From Bacteroidales bacterium (GTDB lineage Bacteria; Bacteroidota; Bacteroidia; Bacteroidales; Bacteroidaceae), in NCBI GenBank assembly GCA_015654535.1, contig JAATGU010000055.1, forward strand, positions 31,536 to 95,535: 64,000 nt of DNA, given 5' to 3'. Below the pieces are notes generated by a model that was not told the origin of the DNA, did no database searches, and saw nothing but the letters and a program-made list of their open reading frames with translations. Both the position numbers and the translations under genes were made by a program. Below are positions 1 to 10,752 of the stretch, in pieces. Every line of letters begins with the position of its first letter. Within the stretch, counting starts at the first letter, position 1.

Positions 1-1
1 A

Positions 2-2089
2 GTAAATACCGATAAAATGAGGAAAAGTCATTACATACCTAACATTGTATTTACAGGACTAAAAATTCAGGGAAGAACTCAGAAAACGTCCTTGGAAAAT
101 TTGAAAGTATTATCATTAAATCCTTCAGAACGAAATGTCACTTTTCAATTTGCAGCCATCGACTACACAAATCCTGATGAAATAAACTATGCATACAAAC
201 TAAAAGGTTTGGAAGAAAACTGGAACTATGTAGATAAAAACCGTACAGCCAACTATATTAATCTACCTCCGGGCAAATACGAACTACAAATACGTTCTAC
301 TAACGGTGACGGAGTATGGACCAACAATATTCACAGTTTGTCCATACACGTTTTACCTACATTTTGGGAAACCTATTGGGCTTGGCTATTGTATGCACTT
401 CTTTTCGTCGGTTTTACATTGATAACTGTTTACATACTGTTCTATATATATAGGTTACGTCATCAGGTAAACATAGAACAACACTTGGCCGACATCAAAT
501 TAAAATTCTTCACAGATATTTCTCATGAACTTCGTACACCACTAACTCTGATTTCGAGTCCCGTCAATGAGGTTTTGGAATCCGAAAAGCTTTCTCTGAA
601 AGCACGTAACCACCTTACACTAGTACAAAAGAACACAGAGCGTATGTTGCGTTTGGTAAATCAGATTTTGGATTTCAGAAAAATTCAGAATAAAAAAATG
701 AAGTTACTCATAGAAGAAACAGAAGTATCGGCATTGTTGAATAAAATAATGGAAAGTTTTAATCTGATAGCAGAAGAGAAGCATATAAACTATAGCCTAC
801 AAACAGATGGTAAAGCCATATATGCATGGATTGACAGAGACAAATTCGAAAAGATACTCTTTAATTTGCTATCTAATGCGTTCAAATATACTCCTTATGG
901 TAAATCTGTTACAGTAAGATTAAGCAGCGAACAAGATCGTTTATCCATTTCTGTGACCGACGAAGGAACGGGAATTGAACCGGGTAAATTGACATCTCTG
1001 TTCCAACGTTTCGAAACACTGGTCAAGAATAATATATTACAACCTTCATCAGGCATCGGACTTTCATTAGTTAAAGAATTAATTGAGCTGCATCATGGAG
1101 ACATACAAGTGAAAAGTGAATTGGGAAAAGGTAGTGAATTCAGTGTAAGTCTGCCATTGGGCCGAGAAAGCTATGAAGCTGATGGACAGACAGAATTCAT
1201 CATGAGTGATAGTATCGAGATGAATAATCAGCCTCAAGCGCAGCTTGAATGCAATAGAGAATTGTCAGAATGCTCCTATTATGCTGACGAAGAAGAAGTT
1301 TCCATCTTAATTGTAGAAGATAACCATGAATTTAGAAGCTTCCTGCGAGATATTCTTAATACAAACTACCAAATAATTGAGGCTTCCAATGGACAGGAAG
1401 GAGTAGAAAAAGCCTTGCAGTTTATTCCCGACCTAATTATCAGTGATATAATGATGCCAATTATGGATGGTCTCGACATGGTAAAAAAAATAAAAGAAGA
1501 TCATAATACTTGCCACATACTAATTATCTTGTTATCTGCAAAGTCTTCATTAGATGATCGTATTACAGGGCTTGAACAAGGCATCGACGATTACATTACC
1601 AAACCATTCAGTTCATCTTATCTTAAAGCACGAATTGCGTCTTTACTTAAGCAACGAAAATTACTTCAAGAAATGTATATGGCTAATTTGTCCAACAAGA
1701 AGACAAGAAAAACCTCAAGTCTATTTTCTCCTTCTACACCGCAAGTTACACCTTATGACGAGCTTTTTATTCAACAAATTATGGCTTTCATGGAAGAGCA
1801 GATGGACAACTCTAAGCTTACAATAGATGAAATAGCAGAGAACCTGATGCTAAGCCGCACAGTTTTTTACAGAAAGTTGAAATCTATTGTAGGCCTTTCA
1901 CCTGTTGACTTCATTCGTGAAATAAGGATAAAACGTGCCGCACAGCTCATAGAAACTAAGGAATTTAATTTTTCACAAATCGCATACATGACAGGATTCA
2001 ATGACCCGAAATATTTCAGTAAGTGCTTCAAAAAACAAATAGGAATCACCCCCTCAGAATATAAAGATGAATTACATGAAAAGCAATAA
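2..2089 (+). CDS. Hybrid two-component system sensor/regulator (HTCS), 5' partial
   Basis: The frame is open to the window edge, so the N-terminal periplasmic sensor propeller lies outside. Numbering from the first internal Met at position 17: a Y_Y_Y domain (about 45-110), one membrane segment (about 119-146), HisKA with the phospho-acceptor His in FTDISHELRTP (H170), HATPase with N box near 283-287 and DEGTGI at 315-320, a receiver domain with D435, D477 and K529, and an AraC-type DNA-binding domain (about 597-685). One-piece HTCS proteins of this layout control Bacteroides polysaccharide loci in response to a specific oligosaccharide bound in the periplasm. It directly precedes a GH95 gene and is the probable regulator of the adjoining SusCD/pectate lyase locus; that target is inferred from position. 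Confidence 0.95.
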   Translation, partial: VNTDKMRKSHYIPNIVFTGLKIQGRTQKTSLENLKVLSLNPSERNVTFQFAAIDYTNPDEINYAYKLKGLEENWNYVDKNRTANYINLPPGKYELQIRSTNGDGVWTNNIHSLSIHVLPTFWETYWAWLLYALLFVGFTLITVYILFYIYRLRHQVNIEQHLADIKLKFFTDISHELRTPLTLISSPVNEVLESEKLSLKARNHLTLVQKNTERMLRLVNQILDFRKIQNKKMKLLIEETEVSALLNKIMESFNLIAEEKHINYSLQTDGKAIYAWIDRDKFEKILFNLLSNAFKYTPYGKSVTVRLSSEQDRLSISVTDEGTGIEPGKLTSLFQRFETLVKNNILQPSSGIGLSLVKELIELHHGDIQVKSELGKGSEFSVSLPLGRESYEADGQTEFIMSDSIEMNNQPQAQLECNRELSECSYYADEEEVSILIVEDNHEFRSFLRDILNTNYQIIEASNGQEGVEKALQFIPDLIISDIMMPIMDGLDMVKKIKEDHNTCHILIILLSAKSSLDDRITGLEQGIDDYITKPFSSSYLKARIASLLKQRKLLQEMYMANLSNKKTRKTSSLFSPSTPQVTPYDELFIQQIMAFMEEQMDNSKLTIDEIAENLMLSRTVFYRKLKSIVGLSPVDFIREIRIKRAAQLIETKEFNFSQIAYMTGFNDPKYFSKCFKKQIGITPSEYKDELHEKQ

Positions 2090-2179
2090 TCTAAAATTCA
2101 TCCTTTTCTACCGGATATTGCGTAAGCTAATAAAAAAAAATACATATTATTGCATTCAAAATCTAAAACTTAAATTAGA

Positions 2180-4657
2180 ATGATAAAAAATTGGAGTTTT
2201 GCCGGGTTACTGGCATTCGTCTGCGTATTCACACAGGCACAACAAAGGGAAAATGAATGGAAACTGTGGTACAAGCAGCCTGCCGCCCGTTGGGTAGAAG
2301 CGTTACCATTAGGTAACGGACGTCTGGGAGCCATGGTATTTGGTGACCCCTCTAAAGAAGAGTTTCAATTAAACGAAGAAACCGTATGGGGTGGTTCTCC
2401 ACACAACAACACAAACCCCAAAGCTAAAGATGCTCTTCCTCAGATACGGCAGTTGATCTTCGAAGGAAAAAATAAAGAAGCACAAGCTTTATGCGGCCCT
2501 GCGATCTGTTCCCAATCGGCTAACGGTATGCCTTACCAAACAGTGGGTTCCCTTCATCTGGATTTCGAAGGTATGGAAAATTTTAGCAATTATTATCGTG
2601 ACTTAGATATTGCCCATGCTGTAGCCACTACCCAATTTACTGTAAATGGAGTAACTTACACTCGCGAGGCTTTTACCTCCTTTACAGATCAGTTACTTAT
2701 TATAAAGTTAACCGCATCACAAAAAGGAAAAATATCTTTTAGCGCTAAATATTCAACTCCATACAAACCAGAAGATATTGTAAAAAGCATTTCTTCTCAG
2801 AATGAATTACAGCTAGATGGAAAAGCCAACGACCATGAAGGTATCGAAGGTAAGGTGCGGTTCACATCACTAGCTCGTATTGAGCAAGACGGTGGAAAGA
2901 AAACAATAATAGGAGATTCATTGATTAACGTTAAAAACGCAAATAGTGTAACATTATATGTTTCCATCGGAACAAACTTCGTTAACTACAAAGATGTATC
3001 GGGTAACTCATTAGCAAGAGCCCGAAAATACATGCAGAATGCAGGTAAACCTTTTGAAAAAGCTAAGGAGGAACACTGCTGTTTCTATTCCAAACTGTTT
3101 AACCGGGTATCACTCGATCTAGGCCGTAATGAACAAGCCAAAAAACCTACTGATATAAGAGTGCAAGAATTCAGTACGCAATTCGACCCCCAAATGAGCG
3201 CACTTTACTTTCAGTTTGGACGTTATCTATTGATTTGCAGTTCACAACCAGGTGGACAAGCTGCCAACTTGCAAGGGATATGGAACTACAAACTAAGAGC
3301 GCCATGGGACGGGAAATATACCACTGATATTAATGTTGAAATGAACTATTGGCCTGCTGAAGTTACCAACCTGCCCGAAATGCATGAACCATTTATACAG
3401 TTGATAAAAGAAACGGCAGAACAAGGAAGATCAAGTGCTGCCATGTATGGCTGCCGAGGGTGGACTCTCAATCACAACACAGATATTTGGCGTTCTACCG
3501 GAGCTGTCGATGGACCAGCATACGGAATATGGCCTACATGCAACGCTTGGTTTTGCCAACACTTGTGGGATAGATATCTGTTTTCTGGAGATCAGAATTA
3601 TCTCAAAGAAGTATATCCGCTAATGAAAGGAGCCTGTGAATTTTTCTTGGATTTTCTTGTCAGCGAACCTAAAAATAAATGGCTTGTAGTAGCTCCGTCT
3701 TATTCACCAGAGAACAAGCCTACTGTTAATGGAAAGAGAGATTTCGTTATTGTTGCAGGAGCTACCATGGATAACCAGATGGTTCATGATTTATTCAGTA
3801 ACACACTGGAAGCTGCTAAACTGATGAAAGACAACGATGTATTTACCGATAGTTTGAAAAATGTAATAGCCAATCTGGCGCCTATGCAAATTGGTCGTTG
3901 GGGACAGCTGCAAGAGTGGATGGATGATTGGGACAGTCCTAGTGATAAACACCGCCACACATCCCACCTATGGGGATTATATCCGGGAAGACAAATCACA
4001 TTCTATCAATATCCCGAGCTGATCACTGCAGCAAAAGAAACATTAAACGCCCGTGGCGATCACTCAACAGGTTGGTCCATGGGTTGGAAAGTATGTTTCT
4101 GGGCACGCCTTGAAGATGGAAACCATGCATATAAACTAATAACAGAACAACTTCACCCAACGATCGAAGAATCCGGACAAAACGGAGGAACTTACCCTAA
4201 TCTCTTTGATGCACATCCACCTTTCCAGATTGATGGAAACTTTGGTTGCACGGCAGGTATAGCAGAAATGTTGATTCAGAGTCACGCTGGAGCTGTACAT
4301 TTACTTCCTGCTTTGCCCGATGTATGGAATCGGGGAACGGTTAAGGGATTACGTTGCAGAGGTGGTTTTACATTAGAAGAAATGAATTGGATAAACGGTA
4401 ATGTAAAAACGGCTAAAATATATTCTTCTATCGGTGGCATACTTCGCTTGCGCACATCAACGCCACTTTTATTAAATGGCAAGGAATTAAAGCAATCCAC
4501 CAGCATTACATGCAACAATTCATTGTTACAATTACAAACAATCAGCAAACCACTGATTAGTAAGAAAAAAACAGTAAAAGAACCAGAACCTAAAAAGCTA
4601 TATGTTTACGACATTGAAACTCAGGTAGGAAAAAGTTACATATTTACAACAAAGTAG
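2180..4657 (+). CDS. GH95 family glycoside hydrolase (alpha-L-fucosidase / alpha-L-galactosidase type)
   Basis: An 825-residue exported enzyme with a Sec signal peptide (about 1-20, ending TQAQQ). The N-terminal beta-sandwich carries the GH95 signature [19 protein letters not shown] (about 30-48) and [11 protein letters not shown]; the (alpha/alpha)6 part carries MNYWPAE, NHNTDIW (431-437), LQEWMDDWD (577-585) and QIDGNFG (683-689). By position E579, N431/N433 and D685 should be the acid, the asparagines and the base-activating Asp of the inverting family. GH95 enzymes remove alpha-1,2-L-fucose or alpha-L-galactose, sugars found on xyloglucan and rhamnogalacturonan side chains. The start is supported by the signal peptide. 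It follows the HTCS gene in the same direction with a 90-base gap. The exact sugar specificity cannot be told. Confidence 0.92.
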   Translation: MIKNWSFAGLLAFVCVFTQAQQRENEWKLWYKQPAARWVEALPLGNGRLGAMVFGDPSKEEFQLNEETVWGGSPHNNTNPKAKDALPQIRQLIFEGKNKEAQALCGPAICSQSANGMPYQTVGSLHLDFEGMENFSNYYRDLDIAHAVATTQFTVNGVTYTREAFTSFTDQLLIIKLTASQKGKISFSAKYSTPYKPEDIVKSISSQNELQLDGKANDHEGIEGKVRFTSLARIEQDGGKKTIIGDSLINVKNANSVTLYVSIGTNFVNYKDVSGNSLARARKYMQNAGKPFEKAKEEHCCFYSKLFNRVSLDLGRNEQAKKPTDIRVQEFSTQFDPQMSALYFQFGRYLLICSSQPGGQAANLQGIWNYKLRAPWDGKYTTDINVEMNYWPAEVTNLPEMHEPFIQLIKETAEQGRSSAAMYGCRGWTLNHNTDIWRSTGAVDGPAYGIWPTCNAWFCQHLWDRYLFSGDQNYLKEVYPLMKGACEFFLDFLVSEPKNKWLVVAPSYSPENKPTVNGKRDFVIVAGATMDNQMVHDLFSNTLEAAKLMKDNDVFTDSLKNVIANLAPMQIGRWGQLQEWMDDWDSPSDKHRHTSHLWGLYPGRQITFYQYPELITAAKETLNARGDHSTGWSMGWKVCFWARLEDGNHAYKLITEQLHPTIEESGQNGGTYPNLFDAHPPFQIDGNFGCTAGIAEMLIQSHAGAVHLLPALPDVWNRGTVKGLRCRGGFTLEEMNWINGNVKTAKIYSSIGGILRLRTSTPLLLNGKELKQSTSITCNNSLLQLQTISKPLISKKKTVKEPEPKKLYVYDIETQVGKSYIFTTK

Positions 4658-4671
4658 TTATAATATTTAAA

Positions 4672-4708
4672 AGCCGGACCAGCAAATAATAAGATTTCTG
4701 GTCCGGCT
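4672..4708. terminator. Bidirectional hairpin between convergent genes
   Basis: An 11-bp perfect stem (arms AGCCGGACCAG and CTGGTCCGGCT, 15-base loop) lies between the ends of the GH95 gene and the convergent pectate lyase gene. On the minus strand the stem is followed by a short T run, so it suits the pectate lyase transcript best. Confidence 0.75.
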
Positions 4709-4728
4709 CGTTGTATAGTCGCATGTTA

Positions 4729-6318
4729 TTATGGTTTATCCAAGACATTTTGCATTGCCGTGATATGCTCAACAAGACTATTCAAATAAACCTCTAGATT
4801 TGTATACCCTACCTTGTTCAATGAAGTAGCAACACCGTCAGAAGCTTGATGAGGATTTAGATTATTCTTTACTTCCCAAACATCAGGAATACCATCATTA
4901 TCAGAATCCTTTAATTCATCTGCACTTACTCCTCCGTTACTTAGTTCGGGCCATGGGCTAACACTCCCTTCGGGTATTACATCAGCAGGATTATCAATTA
5001 GCCCTGGGACTTGATCGGCATCAATAGATTTACTACCTACATATGTGGCAGTTCCTTCACGTGTTTCTTTAACAATCCTTTCGTCAATTATGTCTCTGTA
5101 TTTAGAACATCCTGCATACAATAATACCTTTTCAAATGCTTGCTTCGCAGTATGGGTTGTAACAGAGTCTACTATCAATGGTTCATTTAAACGAATCGTA
5201 TCTCGGGTAACCGATGTAAACAGCCCATCACACGAAGCGTTTTCAATTTGCTCGTAAATGCCTTTTGTCCAATTATCATTGGTCACTTCTTCCGAACCTT
5301 CCATGACGTTTCCTTGCACATAAAATTTCCCCCATACGTGCTCCATCGGTTTCCATGCATTAAATGTCCCATCTGTTCTAGTGCAATATTTTGTAGTCCG
5401 TATGCCAATAGAAGCGATTCGATGCCCAACAGTTCCTTTTTTAGGAGTTGCCGGACCAGGTTTATAGTAATTATTTATAATATTAACTTTCATACCTTCA
5501 CCTCCATAACATCCGTTCCCAGCCCAATTATAGAAAACATTGTTCCTTAGATCCATATATTCCTTCTGCTGTGTAGCTGGTCTAGGACCAAGCCGAGGAA
5601 CCCGACTCTCATGATGGGCCATCAAGTTGTGATGAAAGGAAGCTCCTGCTCCACCCCAATTACCACCGTACCCATGCTTACCTTTACTATGCCCTGAAGA
5701 GCGAAGACTTTCAGAAACAATACACCACTGAACTGTTAAGTTTTCACCTCCATACACAGAACAGCATTCATCAACAGACCAACTGACGGAACAGTGATCA
5801 ATGATAACATTTTTATTTTCTATGCCCCCGAGTCCATCGGGCTCACCTTTACCCTCGTTACCAACCCGGAAACGCAAATACCGGATAATAATATTATTAG
5901 CCTTGATGGTCACTGGATATTTTGCAATGCAAATGCCTTGGCCCGGAGCTGTTTGTCCGGCAATAGTTAAATCATTGCTACTGATATCCAAGTTATTTGC
6001 TAGAAAAATTGTTCCTGCTACATCAAAAACAACGGTACGTGGTCCTTTTTGTGATAAGGCATACCGCAATGTTCCTTCTTTGTTACTATCTTCAAGCGTA
6101 ATTACATGATACACTTTCCCGCCGCGTCCACCAGTGGTATTCATTCCAAAGCCTTCGGCACCGGAGAAAGCTAATAGCTTTCGCTCTATTTTAAGATTTG
6201 GTGTCAGTTTTTCAGAATATCCAGACGAATACCAGTTTGTCTCTGCACATGCTCCCCAAAGAAACGAAGGGAAAGCAGCCATGCATAAAATTGCTTTACA
6301 ATAAATATATTTATACAT
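4729..6318 (-). CDS. Pectate lyase, polysaccharide lyase family 1
   Basis: A 529-residue secreted parallel beta-helix enzyme that cleaves polygalacturonate by beta-elimination, leaving 4,5-unsaturated ends. Seen: a signal peptide (about 1-24; the WGAC at 21-24 could also be a weak lipobox), GAEGFG with the following TTGGRGG (52-67), the calcium-site strand VIIDHCSVSWSVDE (171-184, with D174, D183 and E184) and HHESRVPRLG (235-244), whose arginines fit the catalytic site. Near the C terminus DSDNDGIPDVWE is a calcium-binding repeat common in secreted Bacteroidetes enzymes. It is transcribed in the same direction as SusCD, but a hairpin and a pseudogene remnant separate it from them. The gene starts 23 bases after the stop of that remnant, so it may have lost its original operon partner. 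Confidence 0.93.
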   Translation of the reverse strand: MYKYIYCKAILCMAAFPSFLWGACAETNWYSSGYSEKLTPNLKIERKLLAFSGAEGFGMNTTGGRGGKVYHVITLEDSNKEGTLRYALSQKGPRTVVFDVAGTIFLANNLDISSNDLTIAGQTAPGQGICIAKYPVTIKANNIIIRYLRFRVGNEGKGEPDGLGGIENKNVIIDHCSVSWSVDECCSVYGGENLTVQWCIVSESLRSSGHSKGKHGYGGNWGGAGASFHHNLMAHHESRVPRLGPRPATQQKEYMDLRNNVFYNWAGNGCYGGEGMKVNIINNYYKPGPATPKKGTVGHRIASIGIRTTKYCTRTDGTFNAWKPMEHVWGKFYVQGNVMEGSEEVTNDNWTKGIYEQIENASCDGLFTSVTRDTIRLNEPLIVDSVTTHTAKQAFEKVLLYAGCSKYRDIIDERIVKETREGTATYVGSKSIDADQVPGLIDNPADVIPEGSVSPWPELSNGGVSADELKDSDNDGIPDVWEVKNNLNPHQASDGVATSLNKVGYTNLEVYLNSLVEHITAMQNVLDKP

Positions 6319-6341
6319 TAAATTATTATTTAAAATTCATA

Positions 6342-6467
6342 TTACCACCATCTCGGATCACTCACTTTACTTGCACCAGTCAATATCACACATTCTTTAA
6401 CATAAAAATCGCCATTAAGAGGATTTACAAACAAATCTTCAGATGTCATATCCAATGTCACCGCTAT
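6342..6467 (-). pseudogene. 3' remnant of a DUF5123-like PUL lipoprotein gene
   Basis: Translating the minus strand gives a 41-residue open stretch ending in a stop. It contains DMTSEDLFVNPLNGDFYV and ends GASKVSDPRWW. An in-frame TAG (6468-6470) lies just upstream and no start is visible. The ending matches the usual C terminus of beta-helix PUL proteins; the intact neighbour at 6566-8722 ends in GIGDPRWAKTVTP. I infer the last exon-length piece of a deleted paralogue once placed directly upstream of the pectate lyase. Confidence 0.6.
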
Positions 6468-6486
6468 CTAATAGCTTACAAATAAA

Positions 6487-6515
6487 GGATGTGTTGATAT
6501 AAACACAACACACCC
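6487..6515. terminator. Hairpin terminator after the SusC-SusD-lipoprotein operon
   Basis: A 10-bp stem (GGATGTGTTG / CAACACACCC, one wobble) with a 9-base loop lies 50 bases past the stop of the 6566-8722 gene. T-rich tracts follow on both strands. It separates the SusCD operon from the pectate lyase transcript. Confidence 0.65.
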
Positions 6516-6565
6516 TTTTTGTGAAAAATGTCTGACGAAGTCTCACGACTTCTGTTGACTATGTT

Positions 6566-8722
6566 TTAAGGCGTTACAGTCTTAGCCCATCTCGGGTCAC
6601 CTATACCCAGCTTGTAAATTTCGTGGTTACGAACTGCATCCGTGTTTTTGTAATAAAGACCGTCGAGGTTGTCAACTTCATGCATGTTCGGATCCGGGTT
6701 TGCATAAGGCGGATTCGGATTTGTCATCAGGTCAGTCGGCGAAATTCCAGCTTTGCCTAGGTGAACTTCCAACTCGTCCTTACCGGGAAGGTTATAGTCT
6801 GCCCAGAAACCGGCACTGTTTTTGCTGGCACTGAATGCAGAAGAGGAGAAAATATTTCCGTTGATTAAGTTCGTGTTCGTTGAGTAGTTATTTTCGATAT
6901 CGAATGTAATTTCACCTGAACCATTAATCTGACGAATATCCATACCTTCCATGTACAAGTTACGAGTGTCACCGTCTTTCTTTGTCAAGATGAAGAGGTT
7001 CTTCTTCACCGTGATCTTACTTCCGCCCGGCAGGTAACGTAAGTCGAAAATCTTACGACCGGAAGAGCGGGTACTGTAATTTATAAACGTATTGTTTTCC
7101 AACGTAATGTTGTATTGGATATTACTAGGCCATGAAAGATCCTTCCCATTATCTGTAAAGAAGCAGGTACGTGGAGAATCATAGAACGTATTATTGCGGA
7201 AAATCATGTTCTCGAAAATATTGGATTTACCTGTACTAGGAGTACCGTCGCCGGCAATCCATGCATAACCACGGCCATTATTGTCATAATAACCGCAATT
7301 ATAGAACAAACAGTCTTCTACAATAAACTTCTCAAAATTCTTACGATTAGTACCTTGTACACGAACGAAACCACGGATCATGCGTTGGAATGTACAGTTT
7401 CTTAATTCAAACGATTGAAGTGTAACGGCCATACCGTTAGAATACATATTAATGAAGTAGTTACCGGTTGCGCTGCCGTCGCCATAATTTGTTGCTAGCG
7501 GACAATCGAAATCAATGTCTTCGAAGATAAGCGATTTGATGTTGATGCCGCCAAGTTCACCAGATTGTGGTTGGCGACCAAACATAAAGTTCATTGCCTG
7601 AGCTGCTCCATTGATTGAAGACATACCATTCATTAACACTTTGGCACGGCCGGTTCCTGCTTTGGTACGCAGGGTCAAACCTTTACACAACGACACGTTG
7701 GTTGCAAAATAGTAAGTCTTTCCGCCTTCCAATTCAAAAATAGTACCTTCAGCTAAAGAAGAGTCGCTGTTGTAGTTGGATAAGATAGTGTCAAGGCGTG
7801 AGGCATTATATTTAGTTGCTCCGGGAATGGTGTCGTTGGGATCGCAGAAGTGTTTAATAAGGATAGGTTCCCCCGGTTCACCATCCATACGGATAACACA
7901 AGTATTGTAGATGGCATCCCAATGAACAGGAATATTCTTATTTTCTGCATTGATTACGTACACACTGTTTTCCTCCAGACCATCTACGTCGATGTAACCA
8001 CGTTCAAAGTCTGCGGAAGTAATGGTATAATTTTTCCATTTCCCAGGTACGGTTGCGTTAGGATTGGTAGGAGATGCTTCAATAGTAATAGTCTGCATTA
8101 CGAAATTACCATTTTCATCAACTTCAAAATTGGTTTTGAAAGTACCGTCGTCACCTGATGTAGCATAGGCACGGTCAATATTGATGCGGAAAGTAGTCTT
8201 AGTGACTTCGTTTACTACTATTACTTCAGGAACATTGTATCTATCTCCGGTCGTGATTCCCAGATAGTCGGCCCATTGACGTCCGTTACCATAGCCATAC
8301 CACTTAGAGTGGTAGCCTTCACCTTTTTTAGAAAGAGTTCGAATGGCAAAACGATAATCAGTACTGTATTGAAGATCTTTTATCAAAAGATCGGTCACTT
8401 CGGCATCAACAATCGTATCAAACAGAATATAGTCAGGGTTTTCCCAATCTTCAGCCAAACCGGAAGAGACGTTAGCTTGCAAAGCCATCTTGATCTCATA
8501 ACCGGCGCAATTTTTCACTCCATACCAATAAAGCTGGATGTCGTTCAGATCAACAGCTTGACATCGATACGGGTCAGAGTCTCCCTTACCCGTATTGTCA
8601 TCTTTACGGAACATTGTCATGAACTCTCTTTCAGAATTACTGCTCACCACCTCATCATCCTTACAAGAGAAGATTGATATGGAAGAGAGGAGCATTAGTA
8701 TGTAACATAATTTATTTTTCAT
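6566..8722 (-). CDS. Surface lipoprotein with fibronectin-like and right-handed beta-helix (DUF4957/DUF5123-type) domains
   Basis: A 718-residue lipoprotein. The signal peptide ends SISIFSC with Cys20 followed by KDDE, a typical Bacteroides surface-export signal. Residues about 55-150 and 160-290 look like fibronectin type III modules (for example YEIKMALQ, YRFAIRTLSKKG). From about 320 the chain shows beta-helix repeats with many NNTF/NCTF rungs, and it ends in the GDPRW motif shared by PUL proteins of the DUF5123 group. It is third in a SusC-SusD operon with a 21-base gap, the place usually held by a surface glycan-binding protein. A lyase-like fold without obvious catalytic residues suggests binding of pectin or a cryptic lyase; this is inference. 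Confidence 0.85.
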   Translation of the reverse strand: MKNKLCYILMLLSSISIFSCKDDEVVSSNSEREFMTMFRKDDNTGKGDSDPYRCQAVDLNDIQLYWYGVKNCAGYEIKMALQANVSSGLAEDWENPDYILFDTIVDAEVTDLLIKDLQYSTDYRFAIRTLSKKGEGYHSKWYGYGNGRQWADYLGITTGDRYNVPEVIVVNEVTKTTFRINIDRAYATSGDDGTFKTNFEVDENGNFVMQTITIEASPTNPNATVPGKWKNYTITSADFERGYIDVDGLEENSVYVINAENKNIPVHWDAIYNTCVIRMDGEPGEPILIKHFCDPNDTIPGATKYNASRLDTILSNYNSDSSLAEGTIFELEGGKTYYFATNVSLCKGLTLRTKAGTGRAKVLMNGMSSINGAAQAMNFMFGRQPQSGELGGINIKSLIFEDIDFDCPLATNYGDGSATGNYFINMYSNGMAVTLQSFELRNCTFQRMIRGFVRVQGTNRKNFEKFIVEDCLFYNCGYYDNNGRGYAWIAGDGTPSTGKSNIFENMIFRNNTFYDSPRTCFFTDNGKDLSWPSNIQYNITLENNTFINYSTRSSGRKIFDLRYLPGGSKITVKKNLFILTKKDGDTRNLYMEGMDIRQINGSGEITFDIENNYSTNTNLINGNIFSSSAFSASKNSAGFWADYNLPGKDELEVHLGKAGISPTDLMTNPNPPYANPDPNMHEVDNLDGLYYKNTDAVRNHEIYKLGIGDPRWAKTVTP

Positions 8723-8743
8723 ATCGTATTATTTTCAATTCGA

Positions 8744-10732
8744 TTATTTGGTATAACCATAATAGTTTTTATACACACCGGCACTGCGCTGAATTGCTGC
8801 ATTCGGATAAGGGAGGATGTAGCGTACTACCGGTAGGTTTGTAGGTCCTGTTTGTGAATAGGTCTCACCGTCTTTTACAAGATAGATATTACCTCCGCGG
8901 TCACCACGTATAAAACCGTAGAATGAGAAAAGACATTGGTCTTTCGGACATCCGTCAGTATCATTCCACCATCCGTAATAGTCTCCCGCTGTCCATTCCG
9001 AACCTGGATATTTCTCAGACTTGTATGGGTTGTAGAGTTCCAGAATATCCAGTGCGGTATTGGGATATACATTTATGTTATTCGGATTACTGGTAATCTT
9101 GTAATAGATTGTATAAGGCAGATAAAGTTCTAGATAACCAGGTTTGCCGTCGTATTGTTCTACTGCCTCAATATGGTCTGAAGTACCTGCTGCATTTTCG
9201 GCTACTGCGTAGTAGCGTAAGAAACTGTAATAAAGCACTTCGCCATATAAATTGTTACGAACCAAGTCTTTCCAGCGCATATTTTCGCCACAGAATTCCC
9301 ACTTACGTTCGTTGAGAACAGCTTTCAGAAAGTTCTCTTTAGAACCGGAAGCAGAGGCAATGTAAGTGTCCACCTTGCTAACATCGGTAAATGCCCGGGC
9401 ACGTACCTGACGAAAAGCTTCAATCGCTTTAGTACCATTAGCGCCACTTACACCGTCTTCCAATTCGTTAACAGCTTCGGCATACATCAAAAGTACGTCA
9501 GCATAGCGCATATAAGGATAGTTAATACCTGTATTGTCATCGCTGCCAGTACCCATAGTGCTACCTGAACTTGCCCAGAACTTGGACCACTTGTTGTTGA
9601 ATACCGTGTAGTCAGTGAGGATCGACGGAGTACCGTCATACAGGTAATACCACATACCGTTCACATAGTCACGACGGATATCTTCGTCGTCAAATGAGTA
9701 ACGGTAGAAAGCATTTAGACGGGCACTGCCGCCACTCTTACCCCAAATGTTCTTGCCGGAGGTTGCACCTTCATAGTTTTCACCTTTCGGACCTTGAATG
9801 TAACCGATGCTACCGCTTGAGTTCTTAGCGAACGGAATCTCGAAGATGGGGTCGTCATTGTTGTTTACAACATAGTTACACTCGTTGATAAATACTTGGC
9901 GATAAGGGAGTGTCAAAGAGTGAGTACCGGAAGAAATAACAGAGTCGCAGTATGCTTGAGCTACTCTATAGTAATCTTGATAGTTAGTTGGGCGTTGCAT
10001 GGTACCATAGCTGTTAGGATTGTCTTTGTCCGGACGAAGTGAATAGCCACCGCAAGTCAGAGCCATACGAGCAATCATTCCCCAACAGAATTCTTTGGAT
10101 ACGCGCTCCACACCATCACTCAAGTCTTGGGCGAATGACATGTAGGGAGCAACGCCTTTCAGGTCCTCAATCAAAGCCTTATAAATCTCTTCACGATCTT
10201 CAACAGGCATTACAAAGTCTTCTACCTCGTAATTGGGAGTTAAAGAGAAAGGTATATCACCAAACATTACAACGAGGTCATGATAGAACATGGCACGAAT
10301 CACTTTTGCTTCACCTAATTGTTGCATCAGTTCTGCATCCTCTGTACTAAAAAGAGGGCTGTTCTCTAGACCATAAATAAAATTATTGGCATATTCCACA
10401 CCTTGGTAAGCTGCTGTCCAATATTTGTTGATATCTCCTCCTAGGCTATTGCAGTCAAAACGGCGATAACTATTATCAGTTGCAACTTCACTAGTAGATA
10501 TTGACATATCCACATCACTATTCAAACAGAAAGTGCTTAAATAAGCGCTACCATAGGTGTTCTCATTCAATAGCTGGGCGTAAACACCATTCAAGGCACG
10601 GTTGATTTCGGTCTTTTCGCTAAAAACATACTCGGTGTCATATTTCGAGATGGCATCCACCTTTAGGAAATCATTGCATGAAGAGAGGCCAACCGTAATC
10701 AGACCAGCGATAAGAATATTTTTAATTTTCAT
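8744..10732 (-). CDS. SusD/RagB-family outer-membrane glycan-binding lipoprotein
   Basis: A 662-residue lipoprotein (signal peptide ending VGLSSC, Cys19). It has the SusD N-terminal pattern CNDFLKVDAISKYDTEYVF, TPR-like helices with WTAAYQGVEYANNFI and GEAKVIRAMFYHDLV, and the C-terminal RARAF...NERKWEFCGENMRWKDLVR region that is standard for RagB/SusD. SusD proteins cap the SusC barrel and hold the oligosaccharide during import. It lies 20 bases after SusC on the same strand. The ligand is not predictable from sequence; the neighbouring pectate lyase suggests a pectic oligosaccharide. Confidence 0.96.
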   Translation of the reverse strand: MKIKNILIAGLITVGLSSCNDFLKVDAISKYDTEYVFSEKTEINRALNGVYAQLLNENTYGSAYLSTFCLNSDVDMSISTSEVATDNSYRRFDCNSLGGDINKYWTAAYQGVEYANNFIYGLENSPLFSTEDAELMQQLGEAKVIRAMFYHDLVVMFGDIPFSLTPNYEVEDFVMPVEDREEIYKALIEDLKGVAPYMSFAQDLSDGVERVSKEFCWGMIARMALTCGGYSLRPDKDNPNSYGTMQRPTNYQDYYRVAQAYCDSVISSGTHSLTLPYRQVFINECNYVVNNNDDPIFEIPFAKNSSGSIGYIQGPKGENYEGATSGKNIWGKSGGSARLNAFYRYSFDDEDIRRDYVNGMWYYLYDGTPSILTDYTVFNNKWSKFWASSGSTMGTGSDDNTGINYPYMRYADVLLMYAEAVNELEDGVSGANGTKAIEAFRQVRARAFTDVSKVDTYIASASGSKENFLKAVLNERKWEFCGENMRWKDLVRNNLYGEVLYYSFLRYYAVAENAAGTSDHIEAVEQYDGKPGYLELYLPYTIYYKITSNPNNINVYPNTALDILELYNPYKSEKYPGSEWTAGDYYGWWNDTDGCPKDQCLFSFYGFIRGDRGGNIYLVKDGETYSQTGPTNLPVVRYILPYPNAAIQRSAGVYKNYYGYTK

Positions 10733-10752
10733 ATATAATCAGTTTTTATGTA

